Source of the DNA: an uncultured Collinsella sp.
Lineage (GTDB): Bacteria > Actinomycetota > Coriobacteriia > Coriobacteriales > Coriobacteriaceae
Assembly: GCA_900550195.1 (NCBI GenBank)
Contig: URRB01000008.1
Location: 33,120 to 97,119, forward strand
Length of the DNA: 64,000 nt
Direction of reading: 5' to 3'
The translations under genes were made by a program, and so were the position numbers. The notes under the pieces are model-generated. The model was given only the letters and a program-made list of their open reading frames with translations. It made no database searches and was not told the origin of the DNA. Below are positions 56,441-64,000 of this stretch, one piece after another (position 1 is the first letter of the stretch; each line of letters begins with the position of its first letter).

Positions 56441-57037
56441 CTAAATCGCGCGGCGGGCCTCGATGGCGCGGCCAAGCGTAAGCTCGTCGGCATACTCCAA
56501 GTCGCCGCCCACGGGAAGGCCGCTTGCCAGACGCGACACCTCGACGCCCAACGGCTTGATGGTACGGGCCAGATAGCTCGCCGTGGTCTCGCCCTCAATA
56601 TTGGGGTTGGTGGCGATGATGACCTCATGGATATCCTCGTGGCCCAGACGCGCCAGCAGCTCGCGGATGTGCAACTGCTCGGGACCAATCTTGTCCATGG
56701 GGCTGATCACACCGCCCAGCACATGGTACAGGCCATGGTAGCTGCCCGTGCGCTCGATCGCCTGGACATCGCGCGGCTCGCCCACCACGCAAATGCGAGT
56801 GGCATCGCGCATCGGGTCCTGGCAGATGGAGCACTCATCGGCCGTGGCGTAGTTAAAGCAACGGCTGCAAAAGTGGACCTCCTGCTTGACCTCCAGGATG
56901 GCCTCGGCCAGGCGGCGGGCCTCCTCGGCATCGGCCTCGAGCAGGTAATAGGCGATGCGCTGGGCCGACTTGGGACCAATGCCCGGCAGACGGCCCAGCT
57001 CATCGAGCAGTTTTTGCAGACTGTGGTTGGCACTCAT
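56441..57037 (-). CDS. recR: Recombination protein RecR
   Basis: 198 residues. The N-terminal helix-hairpin-helix has '[20 protein letters not shown]', the zinc motif is '[19 protein letters not shown]', and a Toprim domain follows ('[17 protein letters not shown]'). RecR works with RecF and RecO to load RecA on gapped DNA. It starts 13 bases after ybaB, forming the common ybaB-recR pair. Confidence 0.97.
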   Translation of the reverse strand: MSANHSLQKLLDELGRLPGIGPKSAQRIAYYLLEADAEEARRLAEAILEVKQEVHFCSRCFNYATADECSICQDPMRDATRICVVGEPRDVQAIERTGSYHGLYHVLGGVISPMDKIGPEQLHIRELLARLGHEDIHEVIIATNPNIEGETTASYLARTIKPLGVEVSRLASGLPVGGDLEYADELTLGRAIEARRAI

Positions 57038-57050
57038 ATATATGCGTGTC

Positions 57051-57371
57051 TTAGAACGGCATGCCCGGGATGTTGAGGCCGCCGGTGATGGCGCCCATCT
57101 GCTTGTTGGCGAGCTCGTTGACGCCGCGGACGGCCTCGTTGACGGCAGCCATGATCATATCCTGCAGCATATCGACGTCCTCGGGATCGAGCGCATCGGG
57201 ATCGATGGTGAGGTTGACGAGCTCCATCTCGCCGTTAACGGTCACCTTGACCATGCCGCCGCCGGCAGAGGCGTCGACGGTCTGGGACTTGAGGTTCTCC
57301 TGCGCGGCGGCAAGCTGCTCCTGCATCTTGCGAGCCTGCTTCATCATCTGCTGCATGTTCATACCGGCCAT
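57051..57371 (-). CDS. YbaB/EbfC family nucleoid-associated protein
   Basis: 106 residues. '[21 protein letters not shown]' near the start and '[29 protein letters not shown]' in the middle match the YbaB family, which forms dimers and binds DNA. AAAGGAG precedes the ATG. It normally follows dnaX directly; here a plus-strand gene and 340 bases of intergenic DNA separate them. Confidence 0.95.
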   Translation of the reverse strand: MAGMNMQQMMKQARKMQEQLAAAQENLKSQTVDASAGGGMVKVTVNGEMELVNLTIDPDALDPEDVDMLQDMIMAAVNEAVRGVNELANKQMGAITGGLNIPGMPF

Positions 57372-57710
57372 GATGGCTCCTTTACGTGCGGCCGCACGCC
57401 GAGCTGCAAGGGCAGCCGGAGCACGGCGGGACTTTCAAACTCAAAAATCGTACCACGGCGCGCGGCGAGAGAGCGGGGCGGACGTGTTACCTCAGTCGAT
57501 ATACATGTCCTCCAATACAAACCGCACTCAAAGATTATGCAAGGTCGAATTATGCAAGGTTGCATAATATCGCACACTCAATCTAGTAGAGCCGAATCCG
57601 GCATTTCATGTGCGCCACTAAATAGCTAAATGCCGAACCGCTGCTCGAGGCGGCGCACATGGCGGCAGGGTATAATTTGATTGCCATAGATAGTAATTTG
57701 GAGGTGCCCC
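57372..57710. other. Divergent intergenic region with ATGCAA palindrome
   Basis: 339 bases between ybaB (leftward) and the small membrane-protein gene (rightward). The middle contains the palindrome described at 57534-57568; the rest has no recognisable feature. Confidence 0.5.
57534..57568. promoter_or_regulatory. ATTATGCAA palindrome and half-site
   Basis: A perfect 20-base palindrome ATTATGCAA-GG-TTGCATAAT (57549-57568) is preceded by a direct half-site attatgcaagg at 57534-57544. The spacing suggests a dimer or tetramer binding site in the divergent promoter region. The regulator is unknown. Confidence 0.5.
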
Positions 57711-58184
57711 ATGAATGCCCCCAACGCGCTCCAAAACATCCGCTCAAAACACCCCGTTGCATATGTGGTTCTCTATCTCTTTGTCGGCTGGGCATTGCTG
57801 GTTGTCATCACCCATGCCATAGCTTTTGGAGCAGAACTGCTGATAGCCAGCTCGGACCAGCCCGTCGTCAAATGGGAGACGACCGATGAGTGCACCGACG
57901 GAACCCGAACCGTCTACTACAACAGCCCGTCCCTCTATCAAGAGTTCAAGGTCAAGATAAAGGACTTCAAGATTGTCGATGCCGAGCTAGGCGTTTATTT
58001 GGCAATCGGAGCAACCATTAACGCCGAGCAAGTCGAGTACACGGACAGCCATGCGACGTATCGTATCGACCTCAGCATCCTAGGCCGACCGTCACGCACC
58101 TGTCTGCTCAAATGCGACATACGCGGCACCACACTACACATGTCCGAAATACAGATGCGCCCGGACAAGGGGTCCTCTTCTTGA
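57711..58184 (+). CDS. Small membrane protein of unknown function
   Basis: 157 residues from the ATG at 57711 (GGAGG seven bases upstream). One membrane segment at about 18-44, then an external or cytoplasmic domain with strands such as 'VDAELGVYLAIGATINAEQ' and 'YRIDLSILGRPSRTCLLKCD'. It matches nothing I recognise. It is convergent with dnaX (22 bases apart) and sits between dnaX and ybaB, which are usually adjacent, so it is probably an insertion in that order. Confidence 0.6.
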   Translation: MNAPNALQNIRSKHPVAYVVLYLFVGWALLVVITHAIAFGAELLIASSDQPVVKWETTDECTDGTRTVYYNSPSLYQEFKVKIKDFKIVDAELGVYLAIGATINAEQVEYTDSHATYRIDLSILGRPSRTCLLKCDIRGTTLHMSEIQMRPDKGSSS

Positions 58185-58205
58185 GCAGTATACCCGCCTG
58201 CGCAG

Positions 58206-60683
58206 CTACTCCACCGGCTTGAAGATGGTGGCCTGACCGAAGACGCTGCGGATGAGGGCTTTGGCCTCGTCCTCGGTCTGCGGAATGCTTGGGGCTGCGC
58301 CTTGATGGCCGAAGGGACTGCCCGCGCCGGGGTTGGACTCCCAGGGAGCCGCAGGAGCGTCCTCCTCTTTGGGGGCAGTTGCAGCGGGCTTGGGCGCGGG
58401 CGTCGCACCCGGTACGTCGAACGGAGGCAGATCGTCCCCGCTCGCATCGCCGGCAAAGCCGCCGACCATAGCGTCGTCGTAGGGCACCTGCTCGGATTCC
58501 CACGGCGCGGGCTGCGCGACAGGCTGAGCCTTGGGAGCGGACGCGCGCTCGGGCGCACGGGGCGCGGGCTCGGTCGGGAGCTTGCCCGTGGCGGGAGCGC
58601 CGGCGGGATTGTCGGAACGTAGCCAGGGGGCTTTGCCCAGGTCGGATGACTTGGGCGCGGGCGCGACAGGCTTGGGTGCGGGCGCCGGGGCAGCAGGTTT
58701 GGGCGCGACGGGCTTAGGCGCCGATGGGGTCGGTGCCGCTATCGGCGCCGCTTGCTGCTGCGCGCTGGCGCTCGAGGATGCAGGGGCCGCCGAGGACACG
58801 GGTTGCGGGTCCGCAGATACCGCAGCCCGTGCAGATGGAGAATGCTCCTCATGTTGAGGAGCCGGCGTGCCACCCCCATCCAGGACATAGTCGACGGTGC
58901 GACGACCGAAGACCGCGCAGACCGTCGGCAGGACCACCGACTGCGTGTCGGCGCGACCGAGCATCTTAATGGCAAAAGTCGAACCCGCGGGGAACGAGAC
59001 CGTGAGCTTGGAGCCGTCGTCGGCCGTGGCGCGGGCGTTGAGCAAAAGCCCTGCGTAGGAAGCCTGACGCGCCTTGACACGCTCGACGACCTCGGCCCAT
59101 TTGCGCTGGAGCTCGCCGGCATCCTCGACCGCGGGTGTCTCGGCAGCACCGGCGGCGGCAACCTGGGCGCCATTGTTGGACTGGGGCTTAGGTGCCGGAG
59201 CGGTGGCAGGCGCGGGGGCAGCAACGGGCTGAGGCGTCGACGTCGGCGCAGGCTGAGGTGCAGGCGCTGCAGACTTGGAAGCTGACACGGACGCAGAACG
59301 GGGAGCAGGCTGGGCAGCCGGAACAGCAGCGCCGCGGTCCCAAGGCATGCCACCCTGATGCGCGGACGTAGCAGCGGGGGCAGCGGATGCCGCCGGAGCG
59401 GCAGCACGGGCGCCCGAAATGAGCGTCGGCTGTTGGGCAGCAGCGGGTACGGATGCTGCAGGCGCGGCGGCCTGAGCAGCGGCCACGCTCGCCGGCACGG
59501 CGCCGTTGGCAACCATGGCCTCCAGACGTGCCACGCGCTCGGCCAATGCCTCAATCGTTAAATCAGCCTCGGGACGTGCCAGACGCGTGCAGGCAATCTC
59601 AAGCACCAGGCGCACGTCGCTCGCGCCCCTCATCTCCAGCGCGGCATCGTCGAGCACCGTCAGCACACGGGCCAGGCGGTCGGCAGGATGCTCGCCAAAG
59701 GCAGCGGCCTCGGCAGCAAGCGCCTCGGCCTGCTCGGAGCCGCCCTCAAACAGCTCGGCACGGGCACCGGCAACGCAGGCAACGTACACGTCACGCACAT
59801 GCGCCACCAGGTCGCGCGTCAGCTCCAGCAGGTCGTTTCCTTCCTCGACCTGCGCACGGATCAGTCCATATAGCTCGGCAACATCGCGATCGGCAATGGC
59901 GCGGGCAAACTCGCCCAGGATCTGGTCCGAAACCTCGCCCAAAAGCGAGCGGGCATCGTCCGCATGCACGGCGCCGTTGCCAAAAACGCTCAGCTGCTCC
60001 AGCGTGGACAACGCGTCGCGCATGCCGCCCTTGGCATGGCGTGCCACGATAGCCAGCGCCTCGTCGTCGTAATCGAAGCCCTCCTGCTCGCACACGTATG
60101 CCAGGCGATGCTCAATATCCTCGTTGCCGATACGATGGAAATCGAAGCGCTGGCAGCGCGAGAGGATGGTCTCCAGAATCTTTTGCGGGTCGGTGGTGCA
60201 CAGCACAAAGATCACGTGTGCCGGCGGCTCCTCAAGCGTCTTGAGCAGCGCGTTGAACGCCGCCGTCGTGAGCATGTGGACCTCGTCGATGATATAAATC
60301 TTGTACTTGCCGCGCACCGGGGCAAAGTTGACGGAGTTGATGATCTCCTCGCGCACGTTGTCCACGCCAGTACGGCTTGCGGCATCGAGCTCGTAGACAT
60401 CCGGGTGGTTGCCCTCGGCGATGAGCTCGCACTCCTCGCAAGTACCGTCGGGCATGCAGCCGCTTGCACCCTCGGCGCGCGCCGCCTCGGCATTGCGGCA
60501 CAGCAGCGCCTTGGCCAGAATGCGCGCCATGGTGGTCTTGCCCGTGCCGCGCGGTCCGCAGAATAGGTACGCGTGGGACAGGCGCCCCTCGGTGATGGCG
60601 TGCTCGAGCGTCGAGACGATATGCTGCTGGCCCACCACGGAGTCGAAGGTGAGCGGGCGATACTTTCGGTACAACGATTCCAT
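58206..60683 (-). CDS. dnaX: DNA polymerase III subunit gamma/tau
   Basis: 825 residues from the ATG at 60683 (GGGGGAG upstream). Clamp-loader domain: Walker A GPRGTGKT at 43-50, zinc Cys 62, 76, 82 and 85, Walker B and 'IIDEVHML'. The second half is very rich in Ala and Pro, a long disordered linker before a C-terminal domain that binds other replisome subunits. It loads the sliding clamp. I see no programmed-frameshift motif for a separate gamma product. Confidence 0.95.
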   Translation of the reverse strand: MESLYRKYRPLTFDSVVGQQHIVSTLEHAITEGRLSHAYLFCGPRGTGKTTMARILAKALLCRNAEAARAEGASGCMPDGTCEECELIAEGNHPDVYELDAASRTGVDNVREEIINSVNFAPVRGKYKIYIIDEVHMLTTAAFNALLKTLEEPPAHVIFVLCTTDPQKILETILSRCQRFDFHRIGNEDIEHRLAYVCEQEGFDYDDEALAIVARHAKGGMRDALSTLEQLSVFGNGAVHADDARSLLGEVSDQILGEFARAIADRDVAELYGLIRAQVEEGNDLLELTRDLVAHVRDVYVACVAGARAELFEGGSEQAEALAAEAAAFGEHPADRLARVLTVLDDAALEMRGASDVRLVLEIACTRLARPEADLTIEALAERVARLEAMVANGAVPASVAAAQAAAPAASVPAAAQQPTLISGARAAAPAASAAPAATSAHQGGMPWDRGAAVPAAQPAPRSASVSASKSAAPAPQPAPTSTPQPVAAPAPATAPAPKPQSNNGAQVAAAGAAETPAVEDAGELQRKWAEVVERVKARQASYAGLLLNARATADDGSKLTVSFPAGSTFAIKMLGRADTQSVVLPTVCAVFGRRTVDYVLDGGGTPAPQHEEHSPSARAAVSADPQPVSSAAPASSSASAQQQAAPIAAPTPSAPKPVAPKPAAPAPAPKPVAPAPKSSDLGKAPWLRSDNPAGAPATGKLPTEPAPRAPERASAPKAQPVAQPAPWESEQVPYDDAMVGGFAGDASGDDLPPFDVPGATPAPKPAATAPKEEDAPAAPWESNPGAGSPFGHQGAAPSIPQTEDEAKALIRSVFGQATIFKPVE

Positions 60684-60798
60684 GGGTGCTCCCCCGGGTA
60701 TACTGAGTCTTGTTGCCGCGGCGGCCATGCGGTCGCACGGCATACTGCATTCCATAATACCCGTACGGCGAGCCCGCCGCGATAGGAGTCCAAAGAGC

Positions 60799-61506
60799 AT
60801 GGCAGACGCAGAGAGCAACCTCGTCCCCTCCGAAGCAGCCGACCAGGTCGAGGTCGCGCTCGAGGAGCAGGCCGCAGCCGACGACGGTATCCTGTACCTC
60901 AACGAGTACCAGTACGAAAACGACCTGGTCACCGACTTCGCCCGCCTGGTCGCCTCGCCCAGGCGTCGCGGCTCGCTGTATGTCGCCGCGGCAATTGCCG
61001 CGCTCATCGGCATCGGCATGTTGGTGGCCGGCGGCAACTGGATCAAGTTTGGCGTCGTGCTGATCGTATTCGGCGCCTTTTTGGCCTGGTGGAGCAAGAA
61101 CCTGCACCACACCCTCGCCCGCGACTTTATCGACGCCGTCGAGGCCGACGAGTCCATGGGTGGCCGCTATCGCCGCGTCGCCGCCAACGAGGACGGCCTG
61201 ATGGTTTGGGGCAAGAGCGGCAAGTCACAGTTCTTCCCGTTTGAAAAGCTCGACCACGTGCTCGACGGCGAGCGCATCTTTGTGGCCATGTTCGCCGACC
61301 AGGGCGTGACGATCCCTAAGGACACCTTTGTCCGCGGCGATGCCGAGCAGTTCGGTCCCTTCCTTAAGGCGCGCATCAACAAAAAACTCCGCATCGAGAC
61401 CAAGAAGAAGAAAATGAAGGCCGAGAAGGCCGCCGCCGAGGCCAAGCAGGGCGACAAGCCCCAGGAGACCAAGCGCAAGCAGAAGAAGAACAAGAAGAAG
61501 CGCTAA
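60799..61506 (+). CDS. YcxB-like membrane protein
   Basis: 235 residues from the ATG at 60799. Two membrane segments at about 59-78 and 82-97, then a YcxB-type domain ('FFPFEKLDHVLDGERIFVAM', 'IPKDTFVRGDAEQFGPFLK'), and a very Lys-rich tail (KKKKMKAEKAAAEAK and later KKNKKKR). Function unknown; the family has a PH-like fold. It lies upstream of the second kinase locus and runs in the same direction, but a gap of about 145 bases separates them. Confidence 0.75.
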   Translation: MADAESNLVPSEAADQVEVALEEQAAADDGILYLNEYQYENDLVTDFARLVASPRRRGSLYVAAAIAALIGIGMLVAGGNWIKFGVVLIVFGAFLAWWSKNLHHTLARDFIDAVEADESMGGRYRRVAANEDGLMVWGKSGKSQFFPFEKLDHVLDGERIFVAMFADQGVTIPKDTFVRGDAEQFGPFLKARINKKLRIETKKKKMKAEKAAAEAKQGDKPQETKRKQKKNKKKR

Positions 61507-61650
61507 GGCCAAGCCAGACAGGCAGCCTCGCATCCCGCTATCCTCCCCATGCACCCGAGCGTGCTACACTAGCAGCATCTATGCCACCGCGAACGGCTCG
61601 GCCCCGCGCCCGCCGCTCGCAAACGAACTTTAAACGCACGAGGGTTGGCC

Positions 61651-63504
61651 ATGCCGCTTTTCTCGCAACATACCGCCCGGTTCTCGCCGGACGTTCCTTT
61701 GGAGGGCACCAGCTCTCGCGAGCTGCTCAAGCGGTACCAGCCGCTCGAGACACTTGCGACCGGCGGTTTTGGCTCCATCGAGATCTGCCGCGACACGCAC
61801 CTGCGCCGCCGCGTCGCCATTAAGCGCATCCCCCTTATCAACGGTGTCGGCATGCCCGCCAGCGACATCATGGATGTCCTGCGCGAGGCGCACACTGCCG
61901 CCATGCTTCAACATCCCAACATCGTGCAGGTCATCGACTTTACACACGACACAGCCTATGCCTACCTGGTTATGGAATATGTCGATGGCATGTCGCTGGC
62001 CGAGTTTTTGCATCGCGTGGACGGCCACTCACTTACCTTTGACGAGGCCGCGGCCATTGCCGATGCCCTGGGCCAGGCGCTCACCTTCGCCCATAGTAAT
62101 GGCGTACTCCACCTGGACATTAAGCCCGCCAACGTGCTCATCGACCACTCGGGCAATGTAAAGCTCACCGACTTTGGCATGGCGCGACTGTCGTCCGCCG
62201 GTGGCTTTGGCGGCTCGCGAGGCGGCACCATCGGCTACATGCCGCCCGAGCAGCTCGATATCGAGACCGGCACGGTCGACGAACGCGCCGATGTCTTTGC
62301 CCTCGCCTGCGTTATCTATGAGGGCTTGTGCGGCAGCGCACCCTTTATGGCGGCCACGCCCGCCGACTCGCTCGACCGCATCATCGGCGGCGCCACCTAT
62401 CCCAGCGAGCTGATACCACACTTTCCCCCGGGAGCCGAGGCTGCGCTCATGAGCGCGCTCTCCCCCATGCCGCAGGACCGCCCCAACAGCATCGAGGCAT
62501 TTTGCGACCAGCTCCTTGCCGGTCTGGGCAGCGTGCGCGAAGGCCGTCGCAGCCTGGAGCAAATGGTTGGCGAGCTTTCGGATGACGAGCAGGAGCTCGA
62601 CGATATCGAGCCGTCGCACTACGAGGACGACGCCATCGAGGTCGACCCCGCACTCGGCTGGGCGGGCACGCGCTGGAGCCATGCGCGCGACTACACCATG
62701 CGCGCTATCTCGGCGCTAACGTGCGGCACCTTTAGCTTTTTGCTGATGCAGACGGCCGGGGTCGCGGCGCTTCCCGGCCTGGTCATTGCGGCCATCGCGA
62801 TCGGAGTGGCGGCTGGCCTGGCCCCCCAGATTGGCTCGGCCATCTCGGCTGTGGGCTTTTTGGTGCTCATGGCCAACGCCACCATGCAGGCACAGGGCAT
62901 CCTGTCGATGCTGCCCGTCGCGGTGATCTTTGCCGCCGCCATGTCCGGTTGGTGGATCGCCTGGGGTCGCACCGAGACTGCCGCGAGCGCCACGCTCACC
63001 TGTGCACTCGCGCTTGGCTGTCTGACCGGCAATACCTTCCTGGCAGCTGGGGTCGCCGCCGGCGTCGCGTCATTTTGGCTCGGCCCGGCAAGCGCCGCCG
63101 CGGCAACGGGCATGGGCGCGCTTTTTGCCCGTCTGGCCACGGTCGCGCTTTCAGCCGGAGGCGTACTGGGGCTCGGTAACGTTGCCACAGCGCTGGGAGA
63201 CCCGCTCCTTTGGGCTGCCTTTGTGCTGGTCGCGGCAACTGCCGCGGCGTCATCTGCGCTGCTCAATGCCCATGCCAAGCGTGCCAATCAGGGCTCAAAC
63301 CTTGCCGCAATCGCCGCCATCGCTGTCACCGGCATCGGCTGCGCAGCGGCGTCCTGTCTTGCACACCATATGGAAATTGCCAGCCTTGCAGCCGCGGTCG
63401 TCGCCAAGGCGGCGGTTGCGGGAACCCTATCCTCTATAATCGTTGGGATATGCCTATATTTGCTCGGATACCAAAGAACCTATACGGAGAGTGATCTTTC
63501 GTGA
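61651..63504 (+). CDS. Multi-pass membrane Ser/Thr protein kinase
   Basis: 617 residues from the ATG at 61651 (GAGGG upstream; a TTG two codons earlier is less likely). Kinase domain about 28-300: Gly loop TGGFGSIE, K58, HLDIKPAN at 154-161 and DFG at 174-176. The C-terminal 290 residues form about nine or ten membrane segments rich in Ala and Gly. It overlaps the FhaA-type gene by four bases (GTGA), so kinase and FHA protein are translated together. Such pairs tune wall synthesis in actinobacteria (family knowledge). Confidence 0.92.
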   Translation: MPLFSQHTARFSPDVPLEGTSSRELLKRYQPLETLATGGFGSIEICRDTHLRRRVAIKRIPLINGVGMPASDIMDVLREAHTAAMLQHPNIVQVIDFTHDTAYAYLVMEYVDGMSLAEFLHRVDGHSLTFDEAAAIADALGQALTFAHSNGVLHLDIKPANVLIDHSGNVKLTDFGMARLSSAGGFGGSRGGTIGYMPPEQLDIETGTVDERADVFALACVIYEGLCGSAPFMAATPADSLDRIIGGATYPSELIPHFPPGAEAALMSALSPMPQDRPNSIEAFCDQLLAGLGSVREGRRSLEQMVGELSDDEQELDDIEPSHYEDDAIEVDPALGWAGTRWSHARDYTMRAISALTCGTFSFLLMQTAGVAALPGLVIAAIAIGVAAGLAPQIGSAISAVGFLVLMANATMQAQGILSMLPVAVIFAAAMSGWWIAWGRTETAASATLTCALALGCLTGNTFLAAGVAAGVASFWLGPASAAAATGMGALFARLATVALSAGGVLGLGNVATALGDPLLWAAFVLVAATAAASSALLNAHAKRANQGSNLAAIAAIAVTGIGCAAASCLAHHMEIASLAAAVVAKAAVAGTLSSIIVGICLYLLGYQRTYTESDLS

Positions 63505-64000
63505 ACTTCCTGAACATCTTCGAGGACCACGTGGCCGGCATCTTCGGTGCCACCCGTGCCCCGTTCTCCTTTAAGAAGCTTGCCAAGCAGGCCGCTCGCG
63601 ACATGGAGGATCAGACTCTGGTGATCAACGGCGTCAACACGGCGCCGGCACTCTATACCATCCTTATCGCCGCCGACGACGATCCCATGCTCGCCCCGTT
63701 CTACCCCGAGCTTTCGCGCGAGGTCCGCGAGTTTGTGAAGGCGCAGGCCGAAAAGCGCCGCTATGTCTTTGTCGGCGAGCCCCTCGTGCGCTTTATGATC
63801 GATCCGCAGCTGCGCGCCGGCAAGTTCTCGGTCTTTGCCGAGAACGTCGATGCCCCCACGCTCGGCCGCCTGTACGAAGAAGAGCGCGCCTATCAAAACG
63901 GCCTGGGCCAGAACAACTCCGCGGCAAGCCGTGCCGCCAGCGCCCCGCGCGCCGGCCAGCAGCAGTTTGCTGCCCCGCAGCAGCAGCGCCCCGCCGCCAT
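63501..64000 (+). CDS. FhaA-like protein (DUF3662), N-terminal part
   Basis: The gene starts with GTG at 63501, overlapping the kinase stop, and runs out of the window. The first 120 residues are a complete DUF3662/FhaA N-terminal domain: 'FEDHVAGIFGATRAPFSFKK', 'MEDQTLVINGVNTAPALYT', 'RRYVFVGEPLVRFMIDP'. A Gln/Ala/Pro-rich linker begins near residue 138. A C-terminal FHA domain is expected beyond the edge. FhaA binds phosphorylated partners of wall-synthesis proteins in other actinobacteria. Confidence 0.9.
   Translation, partial: MNFLNIFEDHVAGIFGATRAPFSFKKLAKQAARDMEDQTLVINGVNTAPALYTILIAADDDPMLAPFYPELSREVREFVKAQAEKRRYVFVGEPLVRFMIDPQLRAGKFSVFAENVDAPTLGRLYEEERAYQNGLGQNNSAASRAASAPRAGQQQFAAPQQQRPAA

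Noticed and set aside
58206..60683. Programmed frameshift site in dnaX
   Set aside because: No A-rich slippery sequence followed by a stop in the shifted frame could be found in the relevant part.

Overview
The window looks like a chromosome segment of a Coriobacteriia-type actinobacterium, most likely Collinsella or a close relative. This is an inference from the GC-rich core, the gene content (FhaA-type and Ser/Thr kinase genes, RNase J plus RNase Y, SpoVS, a large single-chain pyruvate:ferredoxin oxidoreductase, carbamate kinase), purine-rich Shine-Dalgarno sites, and many hairpin-type intergenic repeats. No rRNA, tRNA or CRISPR array was seen.

Layout. 1-6.8 kb: the end of a DegV-like gene, a DUF1836 regulator, trxB, a lipid glycosyltransferase, dut-nrdR, and a divergent SOS pair (LysM/YneA-like and lexA) sharing LexA boxes. 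6.8-24.9 kb: a long leftward series of housekeeping genes (RNase J, ftsK, RodZ-like, yajQ, rimO, pgsA, cinA; then LexA-controlled recA-recX; then rny, a GHKL ATPase, spoVS, miaB, miaA, hflX). 25.3-34 kb: two paralogous LytS/LytTR-type two-component systems, a GT2 glycosyltransferase, an Atg22/UMF1-type MFS transporter and a zinc phospholipase-C-like protein. 34-45.3 kb: amidohydrolase, APC permease, a membrane-anchored C39-like protease, carbamate kinase, an AAA/DUF4143 ATPase preceded by 34-bp repeats, and nifJ. 52.5-56.2 kb and 60.8-64 kb: two Ser/Thr-kinase/FHA loci, with recR, ybaB and dnaX between them.

The most unusual region is 46.2-52.4 kb. It is visibly more AT-rich and is bounded by two diverged direct copies of the 3' half of an FHA-domain gene. 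It carries a radical SAM/SPASM peptide maturase, two short Cys/Asp-rich peptides (67 and 59 residues) that share the leader start MKHIHP and contain repeated Cys-X3-Asp motifs, a 35-residue membrane peptide, a transcription terminator, and an ABC exporter on the other strand. It also holds two decayed genes. I read this as a candidate ribosomally made, thioether-bridged peptide (ranthipeptide-like) system on a partly eroded island.

Functional links: LexA boxes tie lexA, the YneA-like gene and recA into one SOS circuit. The kinase and FHA genes probably form phospho-signalling units linked to the cell envelope. The amidohydrolase, permease, carbamate kinase and nifJ fit a fermentative, amino-acid-using gut anaerobe.
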